From assembly GCA_937934645.1 (NCBI GenBank), contig CALGYZ010000047.1:1-64000 (forward strand): a stretch of 64,000 nucleotides of DNA. Direction: 5' to 3'. Source of the DNA: an uncultured Bacillaceae bacterium (GTDB lineage Bacteria; Bacillota; Bacilli; Bacillales; Caldibacillaceae). The translations under genes were made by a program, and so were the position numbers. Shown here one piece after another: positions 35,085 to 44,385 of this stretch (positions are counted from its first letter, which is position 1; each line of letters starts with the position of its first letter). Under the pieces are notes generated by a model. The model was not told the DNA's origin and searched no databases. It saw only the letters and a list, made by a program, of their open reading frames with translations.

Positions 35085-36742
35085 CCCAAATTGAACAGCA
35101 GCTAAAAGAAGAAATTAAAAACGCAGTGTTGAAAGCCGGTCTTGCGGAAGAGAAGGAATTGCCGGATGTAATTTTGGAAACGCCGAAAGAAAAAGTCCAC
35201 GGTGACTATTCAACGAACATGGCCATGCAATTAGCGAGAATTGCCAAAAAAGCCCCACGGCAAATTGCCGAAGAGATAATCGCGCAATTTGAAAAAGAAA
35301 AAGTGCACGTGGAGAAAATTGAAGTTGCCGGTCCCGGTTTCATTAACTTTTTCATGGATAATCATTACTTAACCGACTTGATTCCGGACATTTTAAAACA
35401 AGGGGGTACATACGGAAAAACGGATTACGGAAAAGGGGAAAAAATCCAGGTTGAATTTGTTTCGGCAAACCCCACGGGTGACCTCCATCTCGGCCATGCG
35501 AGGGGGGCGGCCGTCGGTGATGCGCTTAGCAATATTTTGAGTGCCGCTGGCTATGATGTTACCCGGGAATATTATATTAACGATGCCGGCAGCCAAATCC
35601 GCAATCTGGCACTTTCAATCGAAGCCCGGTATTTTGAAGCCCTCGGCATGGAAAAGGAACTGCCGGAAGACGGCTACAGAGGACAGGATATTATTGAAAT
35701 CGGTAAAGAGCTGGCAGAAAAATACGGGGATAAATACGTCCATATGCCGGAAGAAGAACGGTTGAAGTTTTTCCGGGATTACGGATTAAAAAAGGAAATG
35801 GAAAAAATTGAAAAAGACCTGGCAGATTACGGTGTAAAATTTGATGTCTGGTTCAGCGAGTCATCCCTTTATGAAAGTAAAATCGACGAAGCAATTAAAG
35901 TGTTGGACGAAAAAGGGCAAATTTACGAAAAAGACGGCGCACTCTGGCTGAAAACGGAACAGTACGGTGACGACAAAGACCGGGTTCTAAGAAAATCGGA
36001 CGGCAGTTACACGTATTTTATGCCGGATATTGCTTACCACCGGGATAAATTTGCCCGGGGATTTGACAAAGTGATTAATATTTGGGGCGCCGACCACCAC
36101 GGGTACATCGCCCGGATGAAGGCGGCCATGGAAGCGATCGGCATCGATCCGGAGCGTCTGGAAGTTATCATTCTCCAGATGGTTCAGCTGTATAAGGGCG
36201 GCAAAAAAGTGAAAATGAGCAAACGGACCGGAAAAGCGGTCACCATGCGGGAACTTGTCGAAGAAGTCGGTTTGGATGCAACTAGATATTTCTTCATCAT
36301 GAGAAGCCCGGATACGCATTTGGATTTTGATCTCGACTTGGCCGTATCCGAGTCCAATGAAAACCCGGTTTACTACGCCCAGTATGCCCATGCGCGGATT
36401 TGCAGCATTTTACGGCAAAGTGAAGAACTCGGGATTTCCTTTCATGCAGACAACTTAAATCTGGATTTGATCCGGGAAGAAAAAGAGTATGATTTATTAA
36501 AAATGCTCGGAGCCTTCCCGCAAGTCATTATTGATGCCGCTGAAAAACGCGCTCCGCACCGGGTTACGAACTATATCCAGGAGCTGGCCTCCACTTTCCA
36601 CAGTTTCTATAATGCGGTGAAAGTATTGAATGAGGAAAACCCGGAACAAACCAAAGCACGGCTTGCCCTGGTAAAAGCCGTACAAATTACTTTGAAAAAT
36701 GCCCTTTCTTTAATCGGTGTCCAGGCGCCAGAAAGAATGTAA
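35072..36742 (+). CDS. argS: arginyl-tRNA synthetase
   Basis: Class I aminoacyl-tRNA synthetase charging tRNA-Arg. The 556-residue protein has the N-terminal tRNA D-loop binding domain (about 1-105), the HIGH motif as GDLHLGHARGAAVGD, the KMSKR-type loop KKVKMSKRTGKAVTM near residue 380, and the C-terminal anticodon-binding DALR domain ending in LSLIGVQAPERM. AAGGAGG lies seven bases before the ATG, inside the end of ywiB. A strong terminator follows. No T-box is seen before it. Confidence 0.96.
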   Translation: MCVVAQIEQQLKEEIKNAVLKAGLAEEKELPDVILETPKEKVHGDYSTNMAMQLARIAKKAPRQIAEEIIAQFEKEKVHVEKIEVAGPGFINFFMDNHYLTDLIPDILKQGGTYGKTDYGKGEKIQVEFVSANPTGDLHLGHARGAAVGDALSNILSAAGYDVTREYYINDAGSQIRNLALSIEARYFEALGMEKELPEDGYRGQDIIEIGKELAEKYGDKYVHMPEEERLKFFRDYGLKKEMEKIEKDLADYGVKFDVWFSESSLYESKIDEAIKVLDEKGQIYEKDGALWLKTEQYGDDKDRVLRKSDGSYTYFMPDIAYHRDKFARGFDKVINIWGADHHGYIARMKAAMEAIGIDPERLEVIILQMVQLYKGGKKVKMSKRTGKAVTMRELVEEVGLDATRYFFIMRSPDTHLDFDLDLAVSESNENPVYYAQYAHARICSILRQSEELGISFHADNLNLDLIREEKEYDLLKMLGAFPQVIIDAAEKRAPHRVTNYIQELASTFHSFYNAVKVLNEENPEQTKARLALVKAVQITLKNALSLIGVQAPERM

Positions 36743-36748
36743 GTTATC

Positions 36749-36778
36749 AAAAAAGAGCGGTAAATCCGCTCTTTTTTT
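36749..36778 (+). terminator. terminator after argS
   Basis: Perfect 9-base stem AAAGAGCGG / CCGCTCTTT with a 5-base loop and a run of seven T. Confidence 0.92.
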
Positions 36779-36883
36779 ATGAAAAAAAGTGAAAACCGGT
36801 ATTTCAGGAATAATCAATAAAAAACGGTAATAGTATTAATTATCAATTATATATAGAATTTTCTAAAAATAAAGAAAAATATA

Positions 36884-36911
36884 TTGACTGAGCGCTCATT
36901 CATAATATAAT
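36884..36911 (+). promoter_or_regulatory. fad operon promoter with overlapping FadR-like operator
   Basis: TTGACT at 36884-36889 and TATAAT at 36906-36911, 16 bases apart, form a good sigma-A promoter. The palindrome TGACTGAGCGCTCATTCA at 36885-36902 fills the -35 and spacer. It has the TGA-TGA...TCATTCA shape of the TetR-type FadR box of B. subtilis (TGAATGAMTANTCATTCA), so a bound TetR repressor would block RNA polymerase. The likely regulator is the TetR protein at 43714-44385. Confidence 0.82.
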
Positions 36912-36985
36912 AAAAAATAACAGGTAGCAGCGGGCTTTGTCTTGGATAAAGGAATGGGAAACTTTTTAATAAAGGGGGAGAAATA

Positions 36986-39100
36986 ATGGATCGGATGTTG
37001 CTCCTGGTAAATTGGGTTGCCACGATCCTCGTAGTCTCTTATGCAGTGTACTTGTTTTCCTATTTGGTGAAAACACGCATATCTTACATAAAACTGGGCA
37101 AAAAAGAAGAGTTTGACCGCAAGTTTAAAGAGCGTTTCCGTCAAATTTGGATTAATGTCTTCGGCCAGAAAAAGCTGCTTAAAGATAAGAAAAGCGGTAC
37201 GATCCACGTGATGTTCTTTTATGGCTTTATTTTAGTTCAATTCGGCGCTGTTGACTTTCTTTGGAAAGGGCTTGCACCGGGATCACATCTGCCGCTGGGT
37301 CCTTTATATCCCGGATTTACGTTCTTCCAGGAAATCGTTATGCTTATTGTACTGATTGCCGTGTTCTGGGCATTTTACCGCCGGTACATTGAAAAACTGG
37401 CACGGCTGAATAGAGGTTGGAAAAATGGACTAGTGCTCATCTTTATCGGCAGCCTCATGTTAACCGTCCTCATCGGAAACGGGGCTGTAAAAATCTGGCA
37501 CGGAGTTGAACTGCTAGCGGCTGAACCCGTTGCATCCGTTATTGCCATGTCGCTGTCATGGATAGGGGAAACCGCAGGGGCCGTGCTGTTTTATATTGCC
37601 TGGTGGATTCATCTCCTTGTTTTGCTCGCATTTTTAGTATACATTCCCCAATCGAAACACGCTCATTTAATTGCCGCACCGGCCAATGTATTTTTAAACC
37701 GGATAGAACAATCAGGAAAATTACGCAGCATTGATTTTGAAGATGAAACGCAAGAGACATTCGGCGTCAGCAAAATCACTGATTTCACACAAAAACAACT
37801 GCTTGACTTATATGCTTGTGTGGAATGCGGCCGCTGTACGAGCATGTGTCCGGCCACAGCTACGGGAAAAATGTTATCACCTATGGGTCTTATTGTGAAG
37901 ATGCGGGATCATTTGACGAATTACGGAGCAGCGGTAACCTCGAGAACCCCCTGGGTACCCGCGGTGTTTTTTAACCATACAAAAGGGAACCAGCTGGCGC
38001 TTCAGGCAAAAGGGGAAGGAGCGAAAGAATCGGCGGCGGCAGCCGTTTACAATGAAAGTTTAATCGGGGATGTAATCACGGAAGAAGAAATCTGGGCATG
38101 TACGACATGCCGGAATTGCGAAGACCAATGTCCGGTCATGAATGAACATGTTGATAAAATTATTGACCTTCGCCGCTATCTCGTTCTGACGGAAGGAAAA
38201 ATGAAACCGGATGCTCAGCGGGCGTTGCAAAATATTGAAAAGCAGGGAAATCCGTGGGGATTAAGCAAAAAAGAACGGGAAAACTGGCGGGAACTGCGGG
38301 ATGACGTTTATATCCCGACGGTAAAAGAATTAAAGAAAAAAGGGGAAGACTACGAATACTTATTCTGGGTCAGCTCCATGGGTTCTTATGATCACCGCAG
38401 TCAAAAAATTGCCTTGTCTTTTGCCAGGTTATTAAATGAAGCGGATGTGTCCTTTGCCATTTTGGGAAACCGGGAGAGAAATTCCGGGGATACAGCTCGG
38501 CGGCTCGGTAATGAGTTTCTGTTCCAGGAGCTGGCGGAAAAAAATATTAGAGAGTTTGAGAAATACGGTGTGAAAAAGATCGTGACAATAGACCCGCATG
38601 CTTATAACGTTTTCAAAAACGAGTATCCGGAGTTCGGTTTAAAAGCGGAAGTGTACCACCATACTGAACTGCTGGCGGAACTCGTGAAACAAGGACGGTT
38701 AAAGCCGGTATATGAAGTGAATGAAAAAGTGACCTTCCATGATTCCTGTTATTTGGGACGATACAATAACATCTACGATGCCCCGAGGGAAATTTTACGA
38801 GCCATTAAGGGCATTGAGCTTGTGGAAATAGAAAGAAACCGGGAAACAGCCATGTGTTGCGGTGCAGGCGGCGGACTCATGTGGATGGAAGAAGAAATCG
38901 GCCAGCGGATCAATGTGGCACGAACGGAACAGGCATTAAAAGTGAATCCGTCGGTGATAAGTGCCGGCTGTCCGTATTGCCTGACAATGCTCGGAGACGG
39001 AACAAAGGAGAAAGAAGTTGACGATAATGTCAAAACGTATGATGTTGCAGAAATTTTGGAGAAAGCGGTATGCGGAGATGAAAGTCAGAAAGCTTCTTAA
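36986..39100 (+). CDS. fadF: membrane Fe-S reductase FadF (heterodisulfide reductase-like)
   Basis: A 704-residue protein thought to carry electrons from acyl-CoA dehydrogenases/ETF to the quinone pool. The N-terminal part (to about 235) has five or six membrane helices, probably haem b-binding. Two [4Fe-4S] motifs follow: CVECGRCTSMCP at about 275 and CTTCRNCEDQCP at about 373. The C-terminal half has two CCG domains (HDSCYLGRYN and MCCGAGGGLMWMEE). This equals B. subtilis YwjF/FadF. Lead gene of the acyl-CoA operon; AAGGGGGAG precedes the ATG. Confidence 0.93.
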   Translation: MDRMLLLVNWVATILVVSYAVYLFSYLVKTRISYIKLGKKEEFDRKFKERFRQIWINVFGQKKLLKDKKSGTIHVMFFYGFILVQFGAVDFLWKGLAPGSHLPLGPLYPGFTFFQEIVMLIVLIAVFWAFYRRYIEKLARLNRGWKNGLVLIFIGSLMLTVLIGNGAVKIWHGVELLAAEPVASVIAMSLSWIGETAGAVLFYIAWWIHLLVLLAFLVYIPQSKHAHLIAAPANVFLNRIEQSGKLRSIDFEDETQETFGVSKITDFTQKQLLDLYACVECGRCTSMCPATATGKMLSPMGLIVKMRDHLTNYGAAVTSRTPWVPAVFFNHTKGNQLALQAKGEGAKESAAAAVYNESLIGDVITEEEIWACTTCRNCEDQCPVMNEHVDKIIDLRRYLVLTEGKMKPDAQRALQNIEKQGNPWGLSKKERENWRELRDDVYIPTVKELKKKGEDYEYLFWVSSMGSYDHRSQKIALSFARLLNEADVSFAILGNRERNSGDTARRLGNEFLFQELAEKNIREFEKYGVKKIVTIDPHAYNVFKNEYPEFGLKAEVYHHTELLAELVKQGRLKPVYEVNEKVTFHDSCYLGRYNNIYDAPREILRAIKGIELVEIERNRETAMCCGAGGGLMWMEEEIGQRINVARTEQALKVNPSVISAGCPYCLTMLGDGTKEKEVDDNVKTYDVAEILEKAVCGDESQKAS

Positions 39101-39216
39101 ACATAATTAACAGAAAATTTTTTAAGAAAGTTATATTTTAATTACTCAAAATATTTATAAATAAAAAGTAATATTATAGCAAAGACCGGCTTTCATGCTT
39201 CTTTTTCCACGGCTGT

Positions 39217-39234
39217 TGAGCGAGCGTTCAGTCA
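39217..39234 (+). promoter_or_regulatory. second FadR-like operator
   Basis: TGAGCGAGCGTTCAGTCA agrees in 14 of 18 positions with the operator at 36885-36902. It lies in the gap between fadF and the thiolase gene, so it may control an internal promoter or block elongation. Confidence 0.72.
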
Positions 39235-39284
39235 TCCGTTGTACAGAAAGACCAATTTCATATTAGGAAAAAGGGGGATTCGGA

Positions 39285-40472
39285 GTGGGAAGAACCGTCA
39301 TATTGGAAGGCGCACGGACGCCGATTGGTAAACTAAACGGGGCTTTGAAGGGATTTAGCGCACCGGAACTCGGGGGCATGGCGATCAAGGGGGCGCTCGG
39401 GCGGTCCGGAGTGAAACCGGAAGAAGTTGAACATGTCATTCTCGGTACTGTTTTACAGGGGGGACAGGGTCAGCTTCCGTCAAGGCAGGCGGCCCGTTTT
39501 GCAGGGATTCCGTGGGAGGCCGGCAGCGAGACCATCAATAAAGTTTGTGCATCGGGAATGAGGAGCGTCATGCTGGCGGACTTGTTAATCCGCTCCGGTG
39601 AAAAGGGAAGAATCGTCGCCGGGGGAATGGAATCGATGTCCAATGCTCCGTTTCTCCTTTCGAAAGCAAGAAGCGGTTACCGGATGGGCCACGGAGAATT
39701 GCTGGACTCAATGATTTCTGACGGATTAACGTGCAGCTTTACCGGTGTGCATATGGGGACATACGGCAACCGGACGGCGGAGACATGGAACATCTCCCGG
39801 TCTGAGCAGGACGAATGGGCGCTGAGAAGCCATGAGCGGGCAATCAAAGCAATCGACAATAACATTTTGCAGGAGGAAATCATACCGGTTGAAGTTTCCC
39901 GGACAAAGGGCCACACCGTACAAGTCACCGTAGATGAACCTCCGCGGCGGGATACCTCATTGGAAAAATTGGCGAAATTAAGGCCTGTTTTTGATGAAAA
40001 TGGCACCATTACCGCCGGAAATGCCCCGGGAGTAAATGACGGTGCTTGTGCATTCGTTTTAACTAGTGAAGAGATTGCGCAACGGGAAGGAATAAGACCG
40101 CTGGCGGTCATTCTGGCCGGCGAGTCGGTCGCCGTGGATGCAAAGAATTTCCCAATCACCCCCGGGCTTGTGATCAAAAAGCTGTTGGAAAAGACCGGGA
40201 AAACGGCGGACGACATTGATTTATTTGAAATTAACGAAGCCTTTTCGGCTGTCGTTTTGGCATCCGTTAAAATCGCCGGACTGGACAAAGAAAAGGTGAA
40301 TGTCAACGGAGGTGCGGTAGCACTCGGCCATCCGATCGGGGCAAGCGGTGCAAGAATTATTTTGACTTTGGCTTATGAACTGAGAAGACGGGGCGGCGGT
40401 CTCGGGATCGCAGCCATTTGTTCCGGGGGCGGCCAGGGGGATGCCGTATTAATTGAAGTGCCCGGACAATGA
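39285..40472 (+). CDS. mmgA: acetyl-CoA C-acetyltransferase (thiolase)
   Basis: Catalyses thiolytic cleavage of 3-ketoacyl-CoA, or the reverse condensation of two acetyl-CoA. The 395-residue protein has the acyl-enzyme Cys88 (NKVCASGMRS), the NEAFSAVV region, GHPIGASGAR with the catalytic His, and the second Cys in ICSGGGQGDA. GTG start after AGGGGG. It opens the second part of the fad-type operon, before hydroxyacyl-CoA dehydrogenase and two acyl-CoA dehydrogenases, as in the B. subtilis mmgABC order; a sigma-E link as for mmg is not seen here. Confidence 0.93.
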   Translation: MGRTVILEGARTPIGKLNGALKGFSAPELGGMAIKGALGRSGVKPEEVEHVILGTVLQGGQGQLPSRQAARFAGIPWEAGSETINKVCASGMRSVMLADLLIRSGEKGRIVAGGMESMSNAPFLLSKARSGYRMGHGELLDSMISDGLTCSFTGVHMGTYGNRTAETWNISRSEQDEWALRSHERAIKAIDNNILQEEIIPVEVSRTKGHTVQVTVDEPPRRDTSLEKLAKLRPVFDENGTITAGNAPGVNDGACAFVLTSEEIAQREGIRPLAVILAGESVAVDAKNFPITPGLVIKKLLEKTGKTADDIDLFEINEAFSAVVLASVKIAGLDKEKVNVNGGAVALGHPIGASGARIILTLAYELRRRGGGLGIAAICSGGGQGDAVLIEVPGQ

Positions 40473-40507
40473 AGTTTTAAAAAAATTACGGACAGGGGGG
40501 AGTTTTG

Positions 40508-41359
40508 ATGGAGATACAAAAAGTTTTTGTTGCCGGTGCAGGCCAAATGGGCTCGGGAATAGCCCAAGTGCTTGTACAGGCCGGTTACGAAGTGGTTTTG
40601 AACGATATCAGCATGGAAAAAGCCGGAAAGGGAATTTCTTGGATTGAAAAACGCCTGGCCCGCCAGGTTGAAAAAGGAAAATTGACGGGAGAGCAAAAGG
40701 AACAAATTTTACAAAAGATCACGCCTTCAGAAACCTTGGCGGATGCCGGGGATTGTGGGTTTGTGATTGAAGCTGCCACGGAAAAGATGGAGATCAAAAA
40801 AGATATTTTCCGAAAGTTGGATGAGATCACGCCAGAGCGAACCATTTTGGCAACGAATACGTCATCACTTCCGATTACCGAGATTGCCTCGGTGACGAAA
40901 CGGCCGGAAAAGGTGATCGGTATGCATTTTATGAATCCGGTTCCCGTGATGAAACTTGTGGAAGTGATCCGGGGACTGGCAACAGATGATGAAACATATG
41001 ACACTGTTCGCAATCTGGCAGAACAGCTCGGAAAAGTGCCTGTTGAGGTCAATGATTTTCCTGGTTTTGTATCCAACCGGATCCTCATTCCGATGATCAA
41101 TGAAGCGATTTACGCCTTGTATGAAGGGGTAGCAACAAAGGAAGCAATAGATGAAATCATGAAACTCGGCATGAACCATCCGATGGGACCGCTCACGCTG
41201 GCCGATTTTATCGGGCTGGATACATGCTTGTACATTATGGAAACGTTGCATGAGGGATTGGGCGACGACAAATACCGGCCCTGCCCGTTATTAAGGAAAT
41301 ACGTCAATGCCGGCTGGCTGGGACGAAAAACAGGACGCGGTTTCTACGTTTACGAATAA
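40508..41359 (+). CDS. mmgB: 3-hydroxybutyryl-CoA dehydrogenase
   Basis: NAD(P)-dependent short 3-hydroxyacyl-CoA dehydrogenase of 283 residues, third step of beta-oxidation or its reverse. The Rossmann motif is GAGQMGSGIAQVLVQAGY at the N-terminus; ATNTSSLPITEIA and MHFMNPVPVMKLVEVI with the catalytic His follow, and DFPGFVSNRILIPMINEA links to the C-terminal helical domain. A TTG lies just before the chosen ATG; GGGGGGAG fits the ATG better. It starts 35 bases after the thiolase. Confidence 0.94.
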   Translation: MEIQKVFVAGAGQMGSGIAQVLVQAGYEVVLNDISMEKAGKGISWIEKRLARQVEKGKLTGEQKEQILQKITPSETLADAGDCGFVIEAATEKMEIKKDIFRKLDEITPERTILATNTSSLPITEIASVTKRPEKVIGMHFMNPVPVMKLVEVIRGLATDDETYDTVRNLAEQLGKVPVEVNDFPGFVSNRILIPMINEAIYALYEGVATKEAIDEIMKLGMNHPMGPLTLADFIGLDTCLYIMETLHEGLGDDKYRPCPLLRKYVNAGWLGRKTGRGFYVYE

Positions 41360-41380
41360 AATCCGGAAAGGAGTCGCTGT

Positions 41381-42499
41381 ATGAATTTAACCTTTACTCC
41401 CGAACAATTAAACATGCAAAAAACCGTCCGGGAATTTGTAGAAAAGGAAGTCAGGCCGTTTGTGCCGGAAATGGAACAGGGCCGGTTTCCCGGACATCTC
41501 GTGAAAAAAATGGCTTCCCTCGGATTGCTGGGGATTACCGTTCCAAAACGGTACGGCGGCTCAAATATGGATTTTACCTCATATATTTTGACAATTCATG
41601 AAATCGCCAAGGTCAGTCCTGCCCTGGCGGTGATTTTATCCGTTCATGCGTCAGTTGCGACGAATCCGGTTCTTTACTTCGGGACGGAGGAACAAAAACA
41701 GAAATACATTCCAAAACTGGTATCCGGTGAATATTTAGGTGCTTTTTGCCTGACAGAACCGGGTGCCGGTTCGGATGTATCCGGCCTGAAAACAAGGGCG
41801 GAGAAAAGCGGCAATGAATACATTATCAACGGCGAAAAAGTGTTTATCACCAACGGTGGACGAGCCGGTATGTATATCGTTTTTGCCAGGACAAACTCGG
41901 ACCGGGGGCCCAAGGGAATTACCGCTTTTATCGTTGAGAAGGATACCCCCGGTTTAGTGATCGGAAAAGATGAGAAAAAAATGGGCTTAAACGGATCAAA
42001 AACGGTTACGTTGTCCTTTGAAAATATGCACATCCCCGGAAGCCGGAGGCTCGGCCGGGAAGGGGAAGGATATAAAATTGCTCTGTCTGTGCTGAACGCG
42101 GGACGGATCGGTATTGCCGCCCAAAGTTTGGGGATCGCGGAAGGGGCATTTTTACAAGCCCTGGAATATGCGAAAAAACGGAAGCAAATGAAAAAGCAAC
42201 AGGGAACAGCTTTTAAACTTGCGGAAATGGCAACGAAAATTGAAGCGGCACGGCTGCTTGTTTATCATGCCGCTTCTCTGGTTGATTGCGGGAAGAATTG
42301 TCCGAAAGCCGCTTCCATGGCCAAAATGTTTGCTTCTGACATTGCGGTGGAAGTTGCAACAGAGATGTTGGACATATTCGGCGCGTCCGGCATTGTGAAA
42401 GAAAATGATGCGGAGCGGTATTTCCGCGATGCCAAAGTTACGCAAATTTATGAAGGAACGAATGAAATTCAAAGAGTAGTCATTGCCAAACATTTATAA
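41381..42499 (+). CDS. mmgC: acyl-CoA dehydrogenase (first of two)
   Basis: FAD flavoenzyme of 372 residues that makes the alpha,beta double bond in acyl-CoA and passes electrons to ETF. Signature 1 is AFCLTEPGAGSDVSG and signature 2 lies near the C-terminus, with AKVTQIYEGTNEIQRVVIAK carrying the catalytic Glu of short-chain type enzymes. GGAAAGGAG precedes the ATG, 22 bases after mmgB. About half its positions agree with the next gene, so the two arose by duplication but probably differ in chain-length or branch preference. Confidence 0.94.
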   Translation: MNLTFTPEQLNMQKTVREFVEKEVRPFVPEMEQGRFPGHLVKKMASLGLLGITVPKRYGGSNMDFTSYILTIHEIAKVSPALAVILSVHASVATNPVLYFGTEEQKQKYIPKLVSGEYLGAFCLTEPGAGSDVSGLKTRAEKSGNEYIINGEKVFITNGGRAGMYIVFARTNSDRGPKGITAFIVEKDTPGLVIGKDEKKMGLNGSKTVTLSFENMHIPGSRRLGREGEGYKIALSVLNAGRIGIAAQSLGIAEGAFLQALEYAKKRKQMKKQQGTAFKLAEMATKIEAARLLVYHAASLVDCGKNCPKAASMAKMFASDIAVEVATEMLDIFGASGIVKENDAERYFRDAKVTQIYEGTNEIQRVVIAKHL

Positions 42500-42555
42500 A
42501 ATTCACGGCAACAGACGGATCCGGTTGATGAAGTTTGAGTAGAGGGGGAATCACG

Positions 42556-43689
42556 ATGAATTTCAAACTGTCGGAAGAACATGAAATGATCAGGAAAATG
42601 GTCCGGGATTTTGCCGAAAACGAAGTCGCTCCGACCGCTGCTGAGAGGGACGAAGAAGAGCGGTTTGACCGGGAGATTTTCGATCAAATGGCCGAACTCG
42701 GTTTAACGGGTATTCCATGGCCGGAAGAATACGGCGGAATCGGCAGCGATTACCTCGCCTATGTTATTGCCGTCGAGGAATTATCGCGAGTTTGTGCTTC
42801 AACGGGTGTTACGTTATCCGCCCATGTATCACTGGCAAGCTGGCCAATTTATAAGTTCGGTACGGAGGAACAGAAACAAAAATATTTAAGACCGCTGGCA
42901 CGAGGGGAAAAAATCGGTGCGTATTGTCTAACCGAACCTGGTTCCGGATCGGACGCCGGTGCGATGAAAACGACAGCTCGGAGAGAGAGTGACCACTACG
43001 TTCTAAACGGATCAAAAATATTTATTACAAACGGGGGAGTCGCCGAAATTTACATCGTTTTTGCCGTAACCGACCCCGGTGCAAAGCATAAAGGAATTAC
43101 GGCATTTATTGTTGAAAGCAGTTTTCCTGGATTTAAAACCGGAAAAAAGGAGAAAAAGCTGGGGATCCGTTCTTCCCCGACTACGGAAGTCATTTTTGAA
43201 GATTGTATCGTTCCCGCAGAGAACCGCCTGGGGGAAGAGGGGGAAGGTTTTAAAATTGCCATGATGACACTGGACGGCGGAAGAAGCGGTATTGCCGCCC
43301 AGGCAGTGGGCATTGCGCAGGGGGCATTTGATGCAGCTGTAAATTATGCCAAGGAAAGGGTCCAGTTTGGAAAGCCGATTATTGCCAACCAGGGCATTTC
43401 TTTTAAACTTGCGGATATGGCAACGAACATAGAAGCCGCCCGCTTGCTGACCTATCAGGCGGCATGGCTGGAATCAGAAGGGCTTCCGTATGGCAAAGCA
43501 TCATCCATGGCAAAATTGTTTGCTGGTGATACAGCAATGAAAGTAACGACCGAAGCGGTGCAAATTTTCGGAGGTTACGGTTACACGAAGGAGTACCCCG
43601 TTGAACGGTTTATGCGTGATGCAAAAATAACGCAAATTTACGAGGGCACGCAGGAAATTCAAAAACTTGTTATTTCCCGGATGTTGTAG
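42556..43689 (+). CDS. acdA: acyl-CoA dehydrogenase (second of two)
   Basis: A 377-residue FAD acyl-CoA dehydrogenase matching B. subtilis AcdA. Signature 1 is AYCLTEPGSGSDAGAM; the C-terminal AKITQIYEGTQEIQKLVISR contains the catalytic Glu. The ATG at 42556 is set by AGAGGGGG; a farther TTG lies at 42535. In B. subtilis acdA lies beside ywjF (fadF), so the present operon is an extended form. It may act on short or branched acyl-CoA, which would feed the IcmF reaction encoded downstream; that is inference. Confidence 0.94.
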   Translation: MNFKLSEEHEMIRKMVRDFAENEVAPTAAERDEEERFDREIFDQMAELGLTGIPWPEEYGGIGSDYLAYVIAVEELSRVCASTGVTLSAHVSLASWPIYKFGTEEQKQKYLRPLARGEKIGAYCLTEPGSGSDAGAMKTTARRESDHYVLNGSKIFITNGGVAEIYIVFAVTDPGAKHKGITAFIVESSFPGFKTGKKEKKLGIRSSPTTEVIFEDCIVPAENRLGEEGEGFKIAMMTLDGGRSGIAAQAVGIAQGAFDAAVNYAKERVQFGKPIIANQGISFKLADMATNIEAARLLTYQAAWLESEGLPYGKASSMAKLFAGDTAMKVTTEAVQIFGGYGYTKEYPVERFMRDAKITQIYEGTQEIQKLVISRML

Positions 43690-43713
43690 AAGACTTGAAG
43701 GAAGGTGGGTTTT

Positions 43714-44385
43714 TTGTCTGATAAGCAAAAGGTTCATGCATCAGTGAAAGACGAGCGGCTCGTTAAAATCCGCCGCGGACAAGTGATCAAAGGGGCAATT
43801 TCCCTGTTTAAAGAAAAGGGCTATCACCGGACAACAACACGGGAAATTGCCCAAAAAGCCGGATTCAGTATCGGCACATTGTATGAATATATACGGACGA
43901 AGGAAGACATTCTTTATTTGGTTTGTGACCAGATTTATGAAGAAGTTCAGGAAAAAATCCGCAATATCGTGGATGTCAAGGAAGTCACATTGGAGACGCT
44001 CCGGTCGGTCATTGCCTCGTATTTCCGGATCATGGATGAGATGCAGGATGAAGTGCTCGTGATGTACCAGGAAGTAAAATCATTATCAAAAGAGTCTTTG
44101 CCGTACGTACTGAAAAAGGAACTGGAAATGGTGGAGATGTTTGAAGAATTAATCAGAAAGTATGCAGCCGGTGCCCGGCTTTCCCCGGATGAACGGAAAA
44201 TAAAGCTTTTGGCCCATAACATATTTGTCCAGGGCCAGATGTGGGGATTCCGCCGCTGGGCATTGCATGATGTATATACTTTGGAAGAATACACTCGCCT
44301 GCAGACCGAATATTTCCTTCAGTGTATTACGGCTCTGCGGGAAAGCAGTGAAAACGATGATGAAAACAGGGGGGAGTGTAAGTGA
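43714..44385 (+). CDS. TetR-family regulator, likely FadR/PsrA-like repressor of the acyl-CoA operon
   Basis: A 223-residue TetR repressor. The N-terminal helix-turn-helix is seen as RGQVIKGAISLFKEKGYHRT then TTREIAQKAGFSIGTLYEY (about 20-65); the C-terminal part is the ligand domain, probably for acyl-CoA. TTG 43714 is chosen, since AAGGAAGG lies about seven bases upstream. Its stop overlaps the icmF GTG, so both are coupled. The two TGA-type palindromes before fadF and before the thiolase are its likely targets. Confidence 0.9.
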   Translation: MSDKQKVHASVKDERLVKIRRGQVIKGAISLFKEKGYHRTTTREIAQKAGFSIGTLYEYIRTKEDILYLVCDQIYEEVQEKIRNIVDVKEVTLETLRSVIASYFRIMDEMQDEVLVMYQEVKSLSKESLPYVLKKELEMVEMFEELIRKYAAGARLSPDERKIKLLAHNIFVQGQMWGFRRWALHDVYTLEEYTRLQTEYFLQCITALRESSENDDENRGECK

